A DNA stretch of 25,536 bases from Muribaculaceae bacterium. GTDB taxonomy: Bacteria > Bacteroidota > Bacteroidia > Bacteroidales > Muribaculaceae. The notes under the pieces are model-generated. The model had not been told where the DNA came from, made no database searches, and worked only from the letters and a program-made list of their open reading frames with translations. Positions 9,001 to 16,462 of this stretch are shown here, piece after piece (position 1 is the first letter of the stretch; each line of letters starts with the position of its first letter). The stretch lies in NCBI GenBank assembly GCA_029056365.1, contig JAIDBM010000284.1, positions 1 through 25,536 of the forward strand, in the 5' to 3' direction. A program made the translations under genes and the position numbers.

Positions 9001-9446
9001 CGCAAGTAACGTCGGCGACCCCGCCGACGGTCCGACCAGCCTTTTTCTGACCATAGTACTTTTTTTTTGACCAGAGAACAAGAGAACTATAGATAATTTT
9101 ATTTTTCATCAAAGAAGTTGGCACGAAGTAACGTCGGCGACCCCGCCGATGCTCCGACCAGCCTTTTTCTGACTCCAGACCTTTTTTTTGACCAGAGTAC
9201 CAGAGATCCATAGATATTTTTTAGACCAGAGAACAAGAGAACTATAGACCTTTTCTCATCAAAGATGTTGACATGATGTAACGTCGGCGACCCCGCCGAC
9301 GCTCCGACCAGCCTTTTTCTGACTACAGACCTTTTTTTTGACCAGAGTACCAGAGATCCATAGATATTTTTTAGACCAGAGAACAAGAGTGCTATAGATA
9401 ATTTCATCTATCTTCATTTCTCATCAAAGAAGTTGACATGAAGTAA
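9001..9446. repeat. Type A tandem repeat block (3 units)
   Basis: Three head-to-tail units each begin with the 20-bp hairpin (starts 9010, 9132, 9282; spacings 122, 150 and 165 bp to the next). The hairpin is followed by the conserved stretch TCCGACCAGCCTTTTTCTGA, a run of eight or nine T, and one or two copies of a sub-repeat GACCAGAGnACnAGAG, then nnCnATAGA (9069, 9190, 9224, 9340, 9374). Each unit closes with CATCAAAGAnGTTG just before the next hairpin. Unit 1 has one sub-repeat; units 2 and 3 have two, which explains most of the length difference. The first 108 bases of units 2 and 3 differ at only two positions, so that duplication is recent or kept uniform by gene conversion. Confidence 0.88.
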
Positions 9447-9745
9447 CGTCGGCGACCCCGCCGACGGTCCCGCGCAGGCTATCTCAACACCCGCGCTCTC
9501 AAACCTGGTCATACGTCGGCGAGGGCGCCGACGCTACTTTGCATCCACATCTCGCCATGCAGAATCGAAATCTCCGGATGTAACGTCGGCGACCTCGCCG
9601 ACGGTCCCGCGCAGGCTATCTCAACACCCGAACTCACATCTCTGGTCATTTCGTCGGCGGGGTCGCCGACGCTACTTTGCCTCCACAACTCACCATGCAG
9701 CTTCGAAATCGCCGCGTGTAACGTCGGCGACCCCGCCGACGTTAC
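9444..9745. repeat. Type B tandem repeat block (two full units plus a terminal hairpin)
   Basis: Units start at hairpins 9447 and 9584 (137 and 138 bp long) and end in a final hairpin at 9722. Each unit holds a forward hairpin, a conserved spacer starting GGTCCCGCGCAGGCTATCTC, a second hairpin 67-68 bp on, then CTACTTTGC and a second conserved spacer containing CCATGCAG and TCGAAATC. The paired hairpins face each other as an inverted pair, like a BIME. In the last copy the stem extends to a perfect 12 bp (9718-9729 with 9734-9745), only 12 nt past the thioesterase stop codon, so it may shield the 3' end of that mRNA. No T-run follows it on the minus strand. Confidence 0.88.
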
Positions 9746-9757
9746 TTTGGCTTTTGC

Positions 9758-10498
9758 TCAACTTCGTGGAGCCCAGTGTATGCGCAGCGACACGGCCCTT
9801 GCCCCGTCGCGTGTGATTTCGCAGTCGCTGATATGTTCGTGAGTAAACACTTTCAGCTGTACAGTCTCACCGAAATAGCATTCGCGACAATAAGCTATGT
9901 CGATACGGCGTATGGTATTGTTATCGAAATGATCCATTGTCCAGTGGTTCAGAACCAATGCGAGATAACGCACGGAATTCACATGGCGGTTGAAATCAAT
10001 GTCGCAATAGCGGAATGTATAGTCCTGCACGGATGCCGCATCGCACACCGGCGCCATATGGGGAGTCCGATCTACCGGACATTCACGGGCCGATACCGGA
10101 AAGGCTTCCTCTTCAAACGCCGTAAGATCAGCCACACAACGGCGGCGCACATCAATAGCCGTCCACATTGTGCGTATATGCCCTATCTCGTTGCCATCGC
10201 CATCAGTTACAACAAAACATCGGTCGCAGAAACGGCGGTTGTAACTCTCAATCCAGGTGGTAAGACAATAAGTCTCGTTGATGCGCGGATAGCGTTTCAT
10301 GGCAATGCTGATTCTCGACAGCACCCATGCAATTCCATGACACGACAAAGTGTCGTAGCCTATACCCAATGCGTTGGCATGTTCGGTGGCCACCTCTATC
10401 ACCCGCTGCACAAGCAACGTAAGCGGCATGGCCGACTGTGCGCCGGCCTCACCAGCCGTGAGGTAATAACAATGCGAAAATTCTACATTCTGGTCCAT
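9758..10498 (-). CDS. Acyl-ACP thioesterase (FatA/FatB family)
   Basis: It hydrolyses acyl-ACP to free fatty acid in the cytoplasm, ending fatty-acid synthesis. It has two hotdog folds in one chain of 246 aa, the usual length for bacterial members. The N-terminal half contains WVLSRISIAMKRYP and ETYCLTTWIESYNRRFCDR, typical of the family. The C-terminal half has the active-site block DIDFNRHVN with Asp168, Asn170 and His172, followed by YCRECYF with Glu206 and Cys207; these match the D-x-N-x-H and E-C residues of plant FatB. The ATG start lies 42 nt beyond the T-rich tail of the ompA terminator. No clear promoter of its own was found, so it may depend on readthrough or a divergent promoter. 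Chain-length preference cannot be predicted. Confidence 0.9.
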   Translation of the reverse strand: MDQNVEFSHCYYLTAGEAGAQSAMPLTLLVQRVIEVATEHANALGIGYDTLSCHGIAWVLSRISIAMKRYPRINETYCLTTWIESYNRRFCDRCFVVTDGDGNEIGHIRTMWTAIDVRRRCVADLTAFEEEAFPVSARECPVDRTPHMAPVCDAASVQDYTFRYCDIDFNRHVNSVRYLALVLNHWTMDHFDNNTIRRIDIAYCRECYFGETVQLKVFTHEHISDCEITRDGARAVSLRIHWAPRS

Positions 10499-10540
10499 AG
10501 CGATAAAGCATTATGTGATTTCTCCGGCCTGATTGCCCGG

Positions 10541-10586
10541 TAAAAATAAAACAAGGCGTCGCATCAAAAAGTTTGACGCGACGCCT
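10541..10586 (-). terminator. Rho-independent terminator of the ompA-family gene
   Basis: A 9-bp stem AGGCGTCGC/GCGACGCCT (10554-10562 with 10578-10586) continues, past one A-C mismatch, with five more pairs around a 3-nt loop. On the minus strand it is followed by TTGTTTTATTTTTA. It lies 25 nt past the gene's stop codon. This is the clearest terminator in the window. Confidence 0.9.
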
Positions 10587-10611
10587 CTATACTTGAATAA
10601 TGGTGAGCTTA

Positions 10612-11832
10612 TTATTCGGCTTCTTCGATTGTAACGGCACGGTCAAGAGCAACATACTTCTCGCCGAGGTCGCAAAGGTTGCCGTTGTTGGTGGTGGCGG
10701 TGAGCTGAGAAGCGGGAACACCGTTCTTCAGGAGCGCTTTGTAAACACCATCGACACGAGCCTTGCGCAGACGAACGTTGATCTGCTCGGTACCGGTGTA
10801 GTTGTCGGCCCAGCCGGTGAGCACATAGTTTGTCTTGCTGTTCGACTTCATCACTTCGGAGATAGCGCCGAGCACGTTGCGGTCTTCGCGGGTCAGACGG
10901 CTTACACCGATAGGATAGTAGATAGTGGCAAGGGGAGCCTTTTCAGCCTCAACCTTCTCAACGGGGCGGTTAAGACAGTCGCGGAGCTGCTGCTCGAGAT
11001 CGGCGATACGGCCTTCAGCACCTGCAAGGCGTGCACGGAGTTCGTCGCAGTTTTCGGGTTCGGGGCAAACCGGAACCAGAGGAGCCGACCAGCCGGTGGG
11101 GTTGAAGTTGTAGGTCAGACCGAGGTAAGCCTGGAGCGAACCGTAGGTGCGGTTCTGAGTCTCAGCCTGGTCGTAGTGGCCGTCGATTCCGCTGAAACGG
11201 AGGTCGAGGTTAAGCTGGAGGTGCTTGTTGAGACGGAAAGAGTTGATCAGACCGGCACGGATTGTGAGCACACGGTCGTGGTCGTTATGCCAGCCGTCTT
11301 TCTCGTAGCTGCCGTTGGCCTGCTGGGTATATCTGTGGGCCAGCGACCAGTAGCCGCCGCCACCTACATAGAATGTGGCGTTGTATACGCGGTTGGGGTT
11401 GTAGCCGCACCACCAGTTGGTGAGGTTCACCATAAGGTCGAAGGTAACACCCACTTCGTTTACATATGTTTTGTAGTAGCCGTCGACAGTCTGGTTGGGG
11501 ATTGCGCCCATGGTGTAGTCGAAATCGCTCAGACCCTTGCATGCAAGGAATTCGCCGCCTACACGACCGCCGAATACGGGAGTGAACCATTTGCCTACGT
11601 AAAGACCGGCTGCGGGAGCGAAACGGTCACTCCATTTGCGGTGTACGTCGGCATGCGACAGGTAGTAGCTCACACCACCCTGTCCGGTAATGAACCAGTT
11701 CGATTTGAAGCTATTTACAAGCAGGCCCTGCGAAGCGTCCTCTACATAAGTCACCTCATTGGAGTTGCTCTGAGCCATCATGGCCTGACCGGCAACAAGT
11801 GCGGCACAAGCCAAAAGAGTAGCTTTTTTCAT
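10612..11832 (-). CDS. OmpA-family outer-membrane protein with peptidoglycan-binding domain
   Basis: An abundant-type outer-membrane protein that ties the outer membrane to peptidoglycan. Signal peptide 1-20 (ending MMA-Q), then an N-terminal beta-barrel domain (about 40-245, aromatic-rich strands ending in LGLTYNFNPTGW), a hinge with a short coiled coil (262-290, CDELRARLAGAEGRIADLEQQL), and the C-terminal OmpA-like domain (about 300-402). The peptidoglycan-contacting Asp343 (GWADNYTG) and Arg359 (RLRKAR) are present. Cysteines 257, 262 and 286 in the hinge could form a disulfide. The length of 406 aa is normal for Bacteroidetes porin-like OmpA proteins. It is a single-gene unit, bounded by its own terminator and a leader with a strong hairpin. 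Confidence 0.93.
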   Translation of the reverse strand: MKKATLLACAALVAGQAMMAQSNSNEVTYVEDASQGLLVNSFKSNWFITGQGGVSYYLSHADVHRKWSDRFAPAAGLYVGKWFTPVFGGRVGGEFLACKGLSDFDYTMGAIPNQTVDGYYKTYVNEVGVTFDLMVNLTNWWCGYNPNRVYNATFYVGGGGYWSLAHRYTQQANGSYEKDGWHNDHDRVLTIRAGLINSFRLNKHLQLNLDLRFSGIDGHYDQAETQNRTYGSLQAYLGLTYNFNPTGWSAPLVPVCPEPENCDELRARLAGAEGRIADLEQQLRDCLNRPVEKVEAEKAPLATIYYPIGVSRLTREDRNVLGAISEVMKSNSKTNYVLTGWADNYTGTEQINVRLRKARVDGVYKALLKNGVPASQLTATTNNGNLCDLGEKYVALDRAVTIEEAE

Positions 11833-11841
11833 AGAATTGAA

Positions 11842-11855
11842 TATTAACGTTAATA
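11842..11855. repeat. 14-bp perfect palindrome just upstream of the ompA-family start codon
   Basis: TATTAACGTTAATA lies 9 nt before the start codon. One or two such palindromes are expected by chance in a window this size, more in AT-rich DNA. It overlaps the ribosome landing zone, so as DNA it could be an operator and as RNA a weak hairpin. Functional role is uncertain. Confidence 0.3.
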
Positions 11856-11914
11856 AAAATTGTTTTATTTTTACAGTTGAATACGTGTTACAAATACGGC
11901 TGTGTATATAACAC

Positions 11915-11952
11915 GCCCGATGCAGAGATTGTTCTTCTCTGCCAAATCGGGC
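11915..11952 (-). promoter_or_regulatory. Strong stem-loop in the leader of the ompA-family mRNA
   Basis: Two stacked 7-bp stems (11915-11921 with 11946-11952, and 11922-11928 with 11936-11942) pair perfectly apart from a 3-nt bulge, with a 7-nt loop. No T-run follows on the minus strand, so it is not a terminator for tkt. A 7-of-8 match to the -7 consensus (TAACTTAG, 11961 down to 11954) sits directly upstream, so the mRNA would start with this hairpin. E. coli ompA mRNA carries a stabilising stem-loop at its 5' end; a similar role here is inference. Confidence 0.55.
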
Positions 11953-12051
11953 GCTAAGTTACGACTTTTTTTTTAAAATTCCTAAAAAAGGCAAAAAAAG
12001 TTGCTGTTTTGCTATTTAAGTTTCATGTATCTGCACATGAGCATCACAATG

Positions 12052-14085
12052 TCACCGTGCGATATAACGGCGCACTTCGGCAAGAATATTGTCGGCGGTA
12101 AAGCCCCACTTCTGGTCGAGCACCTTGAACGGAGCCGAAGCGCCGAAATGTTCCATACCGTATGCACGGCCGTTGAAGCCGTCGAGCATGCGCAGGGTTA
12201 TGGTAAGACCGGCTGTAAGGCCGAACTGCGGCACTCCGGCCGGGAGCACCTCGCTGCGGTAGGCTTCAGGCTGGTCGTTGAACAGACCGGGCGACGGAGC
12301 CGATACCACCGAAGCTCTGATACCTTCGGCCTGCAGCAGCACAGCCACTTCGCACAGCAGCGACACTTCAGAGCCATCGGCAACCAGAACCACATCGGGG
12401 TTTTCGGCACGCACTACCGTATATGCGCCCTTACGAAGGCCCTGGGCCGCCTCGTAGCGGCTGAGTCCCTCAGGTGCAGGAAGGTCGGTGAGGTCCTGAC
12501 GCGAAAGAATCAGGCCGGTGGGACGGTGCTGTTCCTCCATTGCCATTTCATAGGCCACAGTAGTCTCGGCGCTGTCGGCCGGACGGAGTACAAGCATCGA
12601 ACGCTGTCCGTTGAAATTCCGCACCTCTTCGAGAAGGCGGATCTGGGCTTCCTGCTCCACGGGCTGATGGGTGGGGCCGTCCTCGCCTACCCTGAATGAG
12701 TCGTGGCTCCAGATATATTTCACCGGCAGTTCCATCAGCGCCGCCATACGTATGGCTGGCTTCATGTAGTCGGAGAATACGAAGAAGGTGCCGCAGGCGG
12801 CCATCATTCCGCCATGAAGCACTATACCGTTCATTATCGAAGCCATTGTAAGCTCGCTCACACCTGCGTGAAGGAAGGCTCCGGTGAAGTCTCCGTGAGC
12901 CAGCGCATGGGTCTGCTTGAGGAAGCCGTCGGTTTTGTCGGAGTTGGCAAGGTCGGCGCTCGACACTATCATGTTGCCGCATTTGCGGGCGAGTTCGGCA
13001 AGAATGTTCGCCGAAGCAGTACGTGTGGCAATATTGGCCTTGTGTTCAATGGCTGCATAGTTTATGTCGGGCACATATCCGGCGATAAATGCGCTGAGTT
13101 CGGCAGCCTTGGCAGGATTGGCCTCGGCCCATGCCTTGTGTTCGGCACGTCGTCGGGCCACTATTTCGCGCAGCTGGTTCCGGCGCTGCTCATACAATTC
13201 CACTGCCTCGGGGAAGAAACGGAATTCGTTGTCGGGGTCTCCGCCAAGATTTTCTATGGTACGGCGGTAGTCGGCACCCGATTTGCTCAGAGGCTGTCCG
13301 TGAGTGGAGCATTTTCCCTCGAACGATTCGCCGTCGGCGGTAACCACACCTTTGCCCATGACTGTACGTCCGATAATGAGCACCGGTTTCTCTGTCTGGG
13401 CCTGGGCCTCGGTGAGTGCGTCCGCGATAGCATCGGGATCGGTTCCGTCGATTTCAATCACGTGCCAGTGCCATGCGCGGTATTTGGCGGCATAGTCTTC
13501 GGTGTCCACTGCATCGACATCGGTGCTGAGCTGGACTCCGTTGGCGTCATAGAACATTATAAGGTTGCTCAGGCCGAGGAATCCGGCTATACGTCCGGCG
13601 CCCTGCGCTATCTCTTCCTGAATGCCGCCGTCGCTGATAAAGGCATAGGTCTTGTGTGCCACAGTCTCGCCGAAACGGGCCACAAGGAAACGTTCGGCCA
13701 ACGCGGCGCCGACAGCCATGGTATGGCCCTGGCCCAACGGACCGGATGTATTTTCCACTCCCCGCGACGGGTCCACTTCGGGATGTCCCGGAGTAACGCT
13801 GTCCCAGCTTCTGAACTGACGCAGTTCGTCGAGAGTGTAGTTTCCGCACAGGGCCAGTACGGCATAAAGCATGGGCGACATATGGCCCGGGTCGAGGAAG
13901 AAACGGTCTCTGGCAAACCATGTGGGGTCGTCGGGGTCCGCCACAAGGAATTTCGAATAAAGAACGTTTACGAAGTCAGCGCCACCCATGGCACCACCGG
14001 GGTGGCCGGATTTGGCATGTTCGACCATTGCGGCAGCAAGGACACGGATGTTGTCGGCCGCGCGAGTGAGCAGTTTGGATTCCAT
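12052..14085 (-). CDS. tkt: Transketolase
   Basis: A thiamine-diphosphate enzyme of the non-oxidative pentose phosphate pathway that moves two-carbon units between sugar phosphates. At 677 aa it is full length. The N-terminal domain has ANDIRVLAAAMVEHAKSGHPG-like sequence with the conserved AKSGHPGGAMGGAD, GPLGQG, and the ThDP/metal motif SDGGIQEEIAQGAGR running to FYDAN. The middle pyrimidine-binding domain has GVSELTMASIMNGI, and the substrate region has WSHDSFRVGEDGPTHQPVEQ. The C-terminal domain ends in EHFGASAPFKVLDQKWGFT. The cofactor-loop sequence SDGGIQEE instead of GDGxxxEG is typical of Bacteroidetes. It lies downstream of the MBOAT gene but has its own promoter at 14112-14143. No clear terminator follows it. 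Confidence 0.97.
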   Translation of the reverse strand: MESKLLTRAADNIRVLAAAMVEHAKSGHPGGAMGGADFVNVLYSKFLVADPDDPTWFARDRFFLDPGHMSPMLYAVLALCGNYTLDELRQFRSWDSVTPGHPEVDPSRGVENTSGPLGQGHTMAVGAALAERFLVARFGETVAHKTYAFISDGGIQEEIAQGAGRIAGFLGLSNLIMFYDANGVQLSTDVDAVDTEDYAAKYRAWHWHVIEIDGTDPDAIADALTEAQAQTEKPVLIIGRTVMGKGVVTADGESFEGKCSTHGQPLSKSGADYRRTIENLGGDPDNEFRFFPEAVELYEQRRNQLREIVARRRAEHKAWAEANPAKAAELSAFIAGYVPDINYAAIEHKANIATRTASANILAELARKCGNMIVSSADLANSDKTDGFLKQTHALAHGDFTGAFLHAGVSELTMASIMNGIVLHGGMMAACGTFFVFSDYMKPAIRMAALMELPVKYIWSHDSFRVGEDGPTHQPVEQEAQIRLLEEVRNFNGQRSMLVLRPADSAETTVAYEMAMEEQHRPTGLILSRQDLTDLPAPEGLSRYEAAQGLRKGAYTVVRAENPDVVLVADGSEVSLLCEVAVLLQAEGIRASVVSAPSPGLFNDQPEAYRSEVLPAGVPQFGLTAGLTITLRMLDGFNGRAYGMEHFGASAPFKVLDQKWGFTADNILAEVRRYIAR

Positions 14086-14111
14086 ATATGGTTTTTTGAG
14101 TTTTCCGTGTG

Positions 14112-14143
14112 CAAATATACGCAGTTTATCTCAGTTATGCAAA
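14112..14143 (-). promoter_or_regulatory. Sigma-ABfr promoter for tkt, with a possible tandem -7 element
   Basis: On the minus strand TATATTTG (14119 down to 14112) matches the -7 consensus exactly, and TTTG (14143 down to 14140) matches the -33 element exactly with a 20-nt spacer. That TTTG is itself the end of a second exact -7 match, TAGATTTG (14147 down to 14140). The main start would give a leader of about 20 nt. This is the best-formed promoter in the window. Confidence 0.75.
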
Positions 14144-14176
14144 TCTAACTTTTATTGCATCGCAGGCTGCTGTCGG

Positions 14177-15652
14177 TCAGAACTGAAAGTATATGAACGG
14201 ACTCACATCCTGGCCCTGCAGCTCTATAACGCATTGCACCACCGCCACGAACACCAGCAGTTTCACCGGCCACGGCGAACGCACAAACATATCGCCGGCG
14301 CGGTTCCAGAATCCACGAGGCATGGCATGGGTCGCTATCACAGCAATGAGTATAACGAGCCACAGCTGTCGGGCTGCCGCGAAACGCGGGGCATAGTCAA
14401 GCGAGAAATCGCACACGGCATGCTGTATCAGCACTACGGCATCGCCGAATGTGGCGGCCCGGAAGAACACCCACAGAAGCATTACCGTCGTGATGGTAAC
14501 GAACCACGACACAGCCCTGACAGGCATCGAGTCGCCCAGTCGGGCAAGCCATGGGCGCGAGGCTTTGTGCACGGCCAGTCCGGCTCCGTGCATGGCGCCC
14601 CAGAACACGAATTTCCATCCGGCACCATGCCACAGGCCGCCCACAAGCATGGTCAGGAAATTATTCAGATAGGTCCGGAAGGTTCCGTGCCGGTTTCCGC
14701 CCAAAGGTATGTACACATAGTCGCGCAGCCAGCTGGACAAAGATATATGCCAGCGCCGCCAGAACTCGGTAAGATTCTGCGACTTGTACGGAAAGTCGAA
14801 ATTCTGAGCCAGTTTGAAACCCATGATCAGCGCAAGTCCGATGGCCATGTCGGAGTATCCCGAGAAATCGCAGTATATCTGCATCGTATAGCCAATGATG
14901 CCCATGGCAGTCTCGAAACCGCTGTAGGCTCCGGGCGCATTGAACACAAGGTCGTTGTACTGGGCGAGATAATCGGCAAAAATCGCCTTCTTCACCACTC
15001 CGAGGATAATGAGCCACAGACCCGTATAGACTTCCGTGCGGGTGGCGTGCCGGCTCTGCCGTATCTGCGGCAGGAAATAATCGGCCCTGACAATCGGTCC
15101 GGCCACAAGCGCGGGAAAGAAACTCAGAAAGAAGGCATATTCAAGCCAGGTGCGCGTAGGGGCCACCGCTCCCTTGTACACATCTATAATATAGCTTATG
15201 CTCTGAAAGGTATAAAATGATATTCCTACCGGAAGTATGAGTTCAAGCGGCTCGAAGTTTGTTCCTACAAGGGCCGACCAGTTCCACAGAAAAAAGTCGG
15301 CATATTTGAAATAACCCAGTACTCCCAGCGAAGCAAGAAGCGAAACCGCCACACAGCATTTCCGGGCACGGTTACTCCTGCAGCGCACCATAAGCCGCGA
15401 CAAGCCCCAGTCGACCATCGAAGTCGCAAACAGAAGCAGAACGAACCAGCCGCTGCAGCGGTAATAAAAATAGAAACTGAACAGGACCACAAACACCAGC
15501 ATCTGCCTACGGCGGTCGCGCAACATTGAATACAGCGGCAGAAACACTAAAAACAGGCCCCAGAACAGTCCGCTCGAAAACAGCATCGGACTGCCGGGAG
15601 TGTAACTGAGAATCTCGCCGAGATTCCGCGACAGATCAGACCATAGTGTCAT
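14177..15652 (-). CDS. MBOAT-family membrane O-acyltransferase (AlgI/PatA-like)
   Basis: A multi-spanning inner-membrane enzyme that carries acyl groups across the membrane to an extracytoplasmic polymer. The 491 residues contain about ten or more hydrophobic segments. Family motifs are LPVGISFYTFQSISYIIDVYKG (about 140-161), FFPALVAGPIVR, YCDFSGYSDMAIGLALIMGF, EFWRRWHISLSSWLRDYVYIPLGGNR with His302, and LVGGLWHGAGWKF with the putative catalytic His342. It begins 12 nt after the stop codon of the SGNH hydrolase gene, so both are translated from one mRNA. MBOAT plus SGNH pairs in alginate, peptidoglycan and teichoic-acid systems perform O-acetylation or D-alanylation. The polymer modified here is not known. 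Confidence 0.92.
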   Translation of the reverse strand: MTLWSDLSRNLGEILSYTPGSPMLFSSGLFWGLFLVFLPLYSMLRDRRRQMLVFVVLFSFYFYYRCSGWFVLLLFATSMVDWGLSRLMVRCRSNRARKCCVAVSLLASLGVLGYFKYADFFLWNWSALVGTNFEPLELILPVGISFYTFQSISYIIDVYKGAVAPTRTWLEYAFFLSFFPALVAGPIVRADYFLPQIRQSRHATRTEVYTGLWLIILGVVKKAIFADYLAQYNDLVFNAPGAYSGFETAMGIIGYTMQIYCDFSGYSDMAIGLALIMGFKLAQNFDFPYKSQNLTEFWRRWHISLSSWLRDYVYIPLGGNRHGTFRTYLNNFLTMLVGGLWHGAGWKFVFWGAMHGAGLAVHKASRPWLARLGDSMPVRAVSWFVTITTVMLLWVFFRAATFGDAVVLIQHAVCDFSLDYAPRFAAARQLWLVILIAVIATHAMPRGFWNRAGDMFVRSPWPVKLLVFVAVVQCVIELQGQDVSPFIYFQF

Positions 15653-15664
15653 ATCGCAAACCTC

Positions 15665-16462
15665 CTAATCTTCGGGCTGATGAATGAACACACGCGCCGG
15701 ACGGGCACTTTGCCCCGACGGCTCCTTCATAAGTATCGGATGGGCGCAATGGCCGGGCATCCAGCGCACCACACTGTCCATCCACAGGCGTGCCGACGCC
15801 GAGGTCGGGTGGGCACCGTCTTTTTTGCGGTCGAATTTCATGCCGTCGGACAGAAAAAAACAACCCGGAGCGGCATTTTCGAGTATCATACGGTTCACAC
15901 CCGTATCGTCTTTCCAGTTCGGCGGACCAATCCAGACATATGGAATGTCGCCTATGTCGCGAAGGATATTTCTGACATACCGGCTTCGCTTGCCGATTAT
16001 GTCGGCAACAAACAGCTCATTGGCTCCGAGCGATATGAATATGTAGTCGGGCCTTATGCGCCGTATATAGTCCGACAGCCTGGAGCTGCTTCCCCAGCGT
16101 TCGGAAGTAGAGCTGTACCAGATAACGGTGTAGAGAGTGTGGCCGGAAGCCTGACAATAGGCCGCCAGACGAGGCGACAGTCCCTCAAGCATCGAATCGC
16201 CGAAGAACAGAATGGTTTTCGGCACCGTGTCGATGGCCGGAACAGTATCGGTCTCCGGCTCCTTGAGCTCCACGGCCCCGACTTTAACCGGCCGGTCGGG
16301 CTGAGCCGCGGCATTTTCGCCGCCTAACAGACACGCATACATCGCCGACGGCTTGGGAGTGTATCCGAAGAACGACACCTTGCCATCGGCCGCCGATACG
16401 ATAAAGAACAGTATAAAAGCAATGGCCAATATCCACCACAGCCCTTTGTAGGAATCTTTCAT
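15665..16462 (-). CDS. Membrane-anchored SGNH/GDSL hydrolase-fold protein, partner of MBOAT
   Basis: One N-terminal membrane helix (about 8-25) leads to a periplasmic SGNH domain from about residue 80. Counting from the ATG at 16462, the nucleophile block is FFGDSML with Ser90, block III is SLGANE with Asn148, and the C-terminal Asp-His pair is DGAHP with Asp215 and His218, so the full catalytic set is present. The reading frame could also begin one codon earlier at TTG (16465), but ATG overlapping the upstream stop as TGATG is the better start. The protein probably transfers acyl groups from the MBOAT partner to the polymer, as PatB, AlgX or DltD do in other systems. Alternatively it is a plain esterase. 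Its 265 aa is short, with no carbohydrate-binding module. Confidence 0.85.
   Translation of the reverse strand: MKDSYKGLWWILAIAFILFFIVSAADGKVSFFGYTPKPSAMYACLLGGENAAAQPDRPVKVGAVELKEPETDTVPAIDTVPKTILFFGDSMLEGLSPRLAAYCQASGHTLYTVIWYSSTSERWGSSSRLSDYIRRIRPDYIFISLGANELFVADIIGKRSRYVRNILRDIGDIPYVWIGPPNWKDDTGVNRMILENAAPGCFFLSDGMKFDRKKDGAHPTSASARLWMDSVVRWMPGHCAHPILMKEPSGQSARPARVFIHQPED

Larger units (their letters stand above)
8902..9757. repeat. 856-bp non-coding region with eight copies of a REP-like hairpin
   Basis: Between lptD and the thioesterase there is no credible gene. The region carries eight copies of a 20-bp palindrome: stem CGTCGGCG, 4-nt loop, stem CGCCGACG. Copies are at 9010-9029, 9132-9151, 9282-9301, 9447-9466, 9514-9533, 9584-9603, 9652-9671 and 9722-9741. 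Loops are ACCC (copies 1-4 and 8), AGGG (5), ACCT (6) and GGGT (7); copy 7 is the exact inverse of the ACCC form. Stem bases are identical in all but copy 2, which has a single T for C that still allows a G-U pair. The hairpins sit in two kinds of longer tandem unit, listed separately. The conserved stems, changing loops and repeated flanks resemble bacterial REP/BIME elements. The relationship to any named family is inference. Confidence 0.9.

Noticed and set aside
8978..9407. Two overlapping minus-strand open frames (9099-9407 and 8978-9211) encoding a peptide with two 50-residue repeats
   Set aside because: They lie wholly within the type A repeats. The 50-residue period only reflects the 150-bp DNA unit. 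The frame breaks where unit spacing is 122 bp, and the peptide is a translation of the hairpin and poly-T tracts with no start signals or known motif.
9008..9745. CRISPR array
   Set aside because: The repeated core is a 20-bp palindrome in both orientations, the intervals are long (48-145 bp) and themselves repeated, and no cas gene is present.
8902..9757. Insertion sequence or phage remnant in the repeat region
   Set aside because: No transposase or integrase fragment, terminal inverted repeat pair or target-site duplication could be seen around the block.
12001..12051. Terminator after tkt
   Set aside because: Only a 6-bp stem around 12023-12040 is found, with no T-tract directly after it on the minus strand.
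12703..15220. Plus-strand frames of 481 and 410 aa opposite tkt and MBOAT
   Set aside because: Antisense to full-length, motif-complete genes; they also overlap each other and span the tkt promoter.
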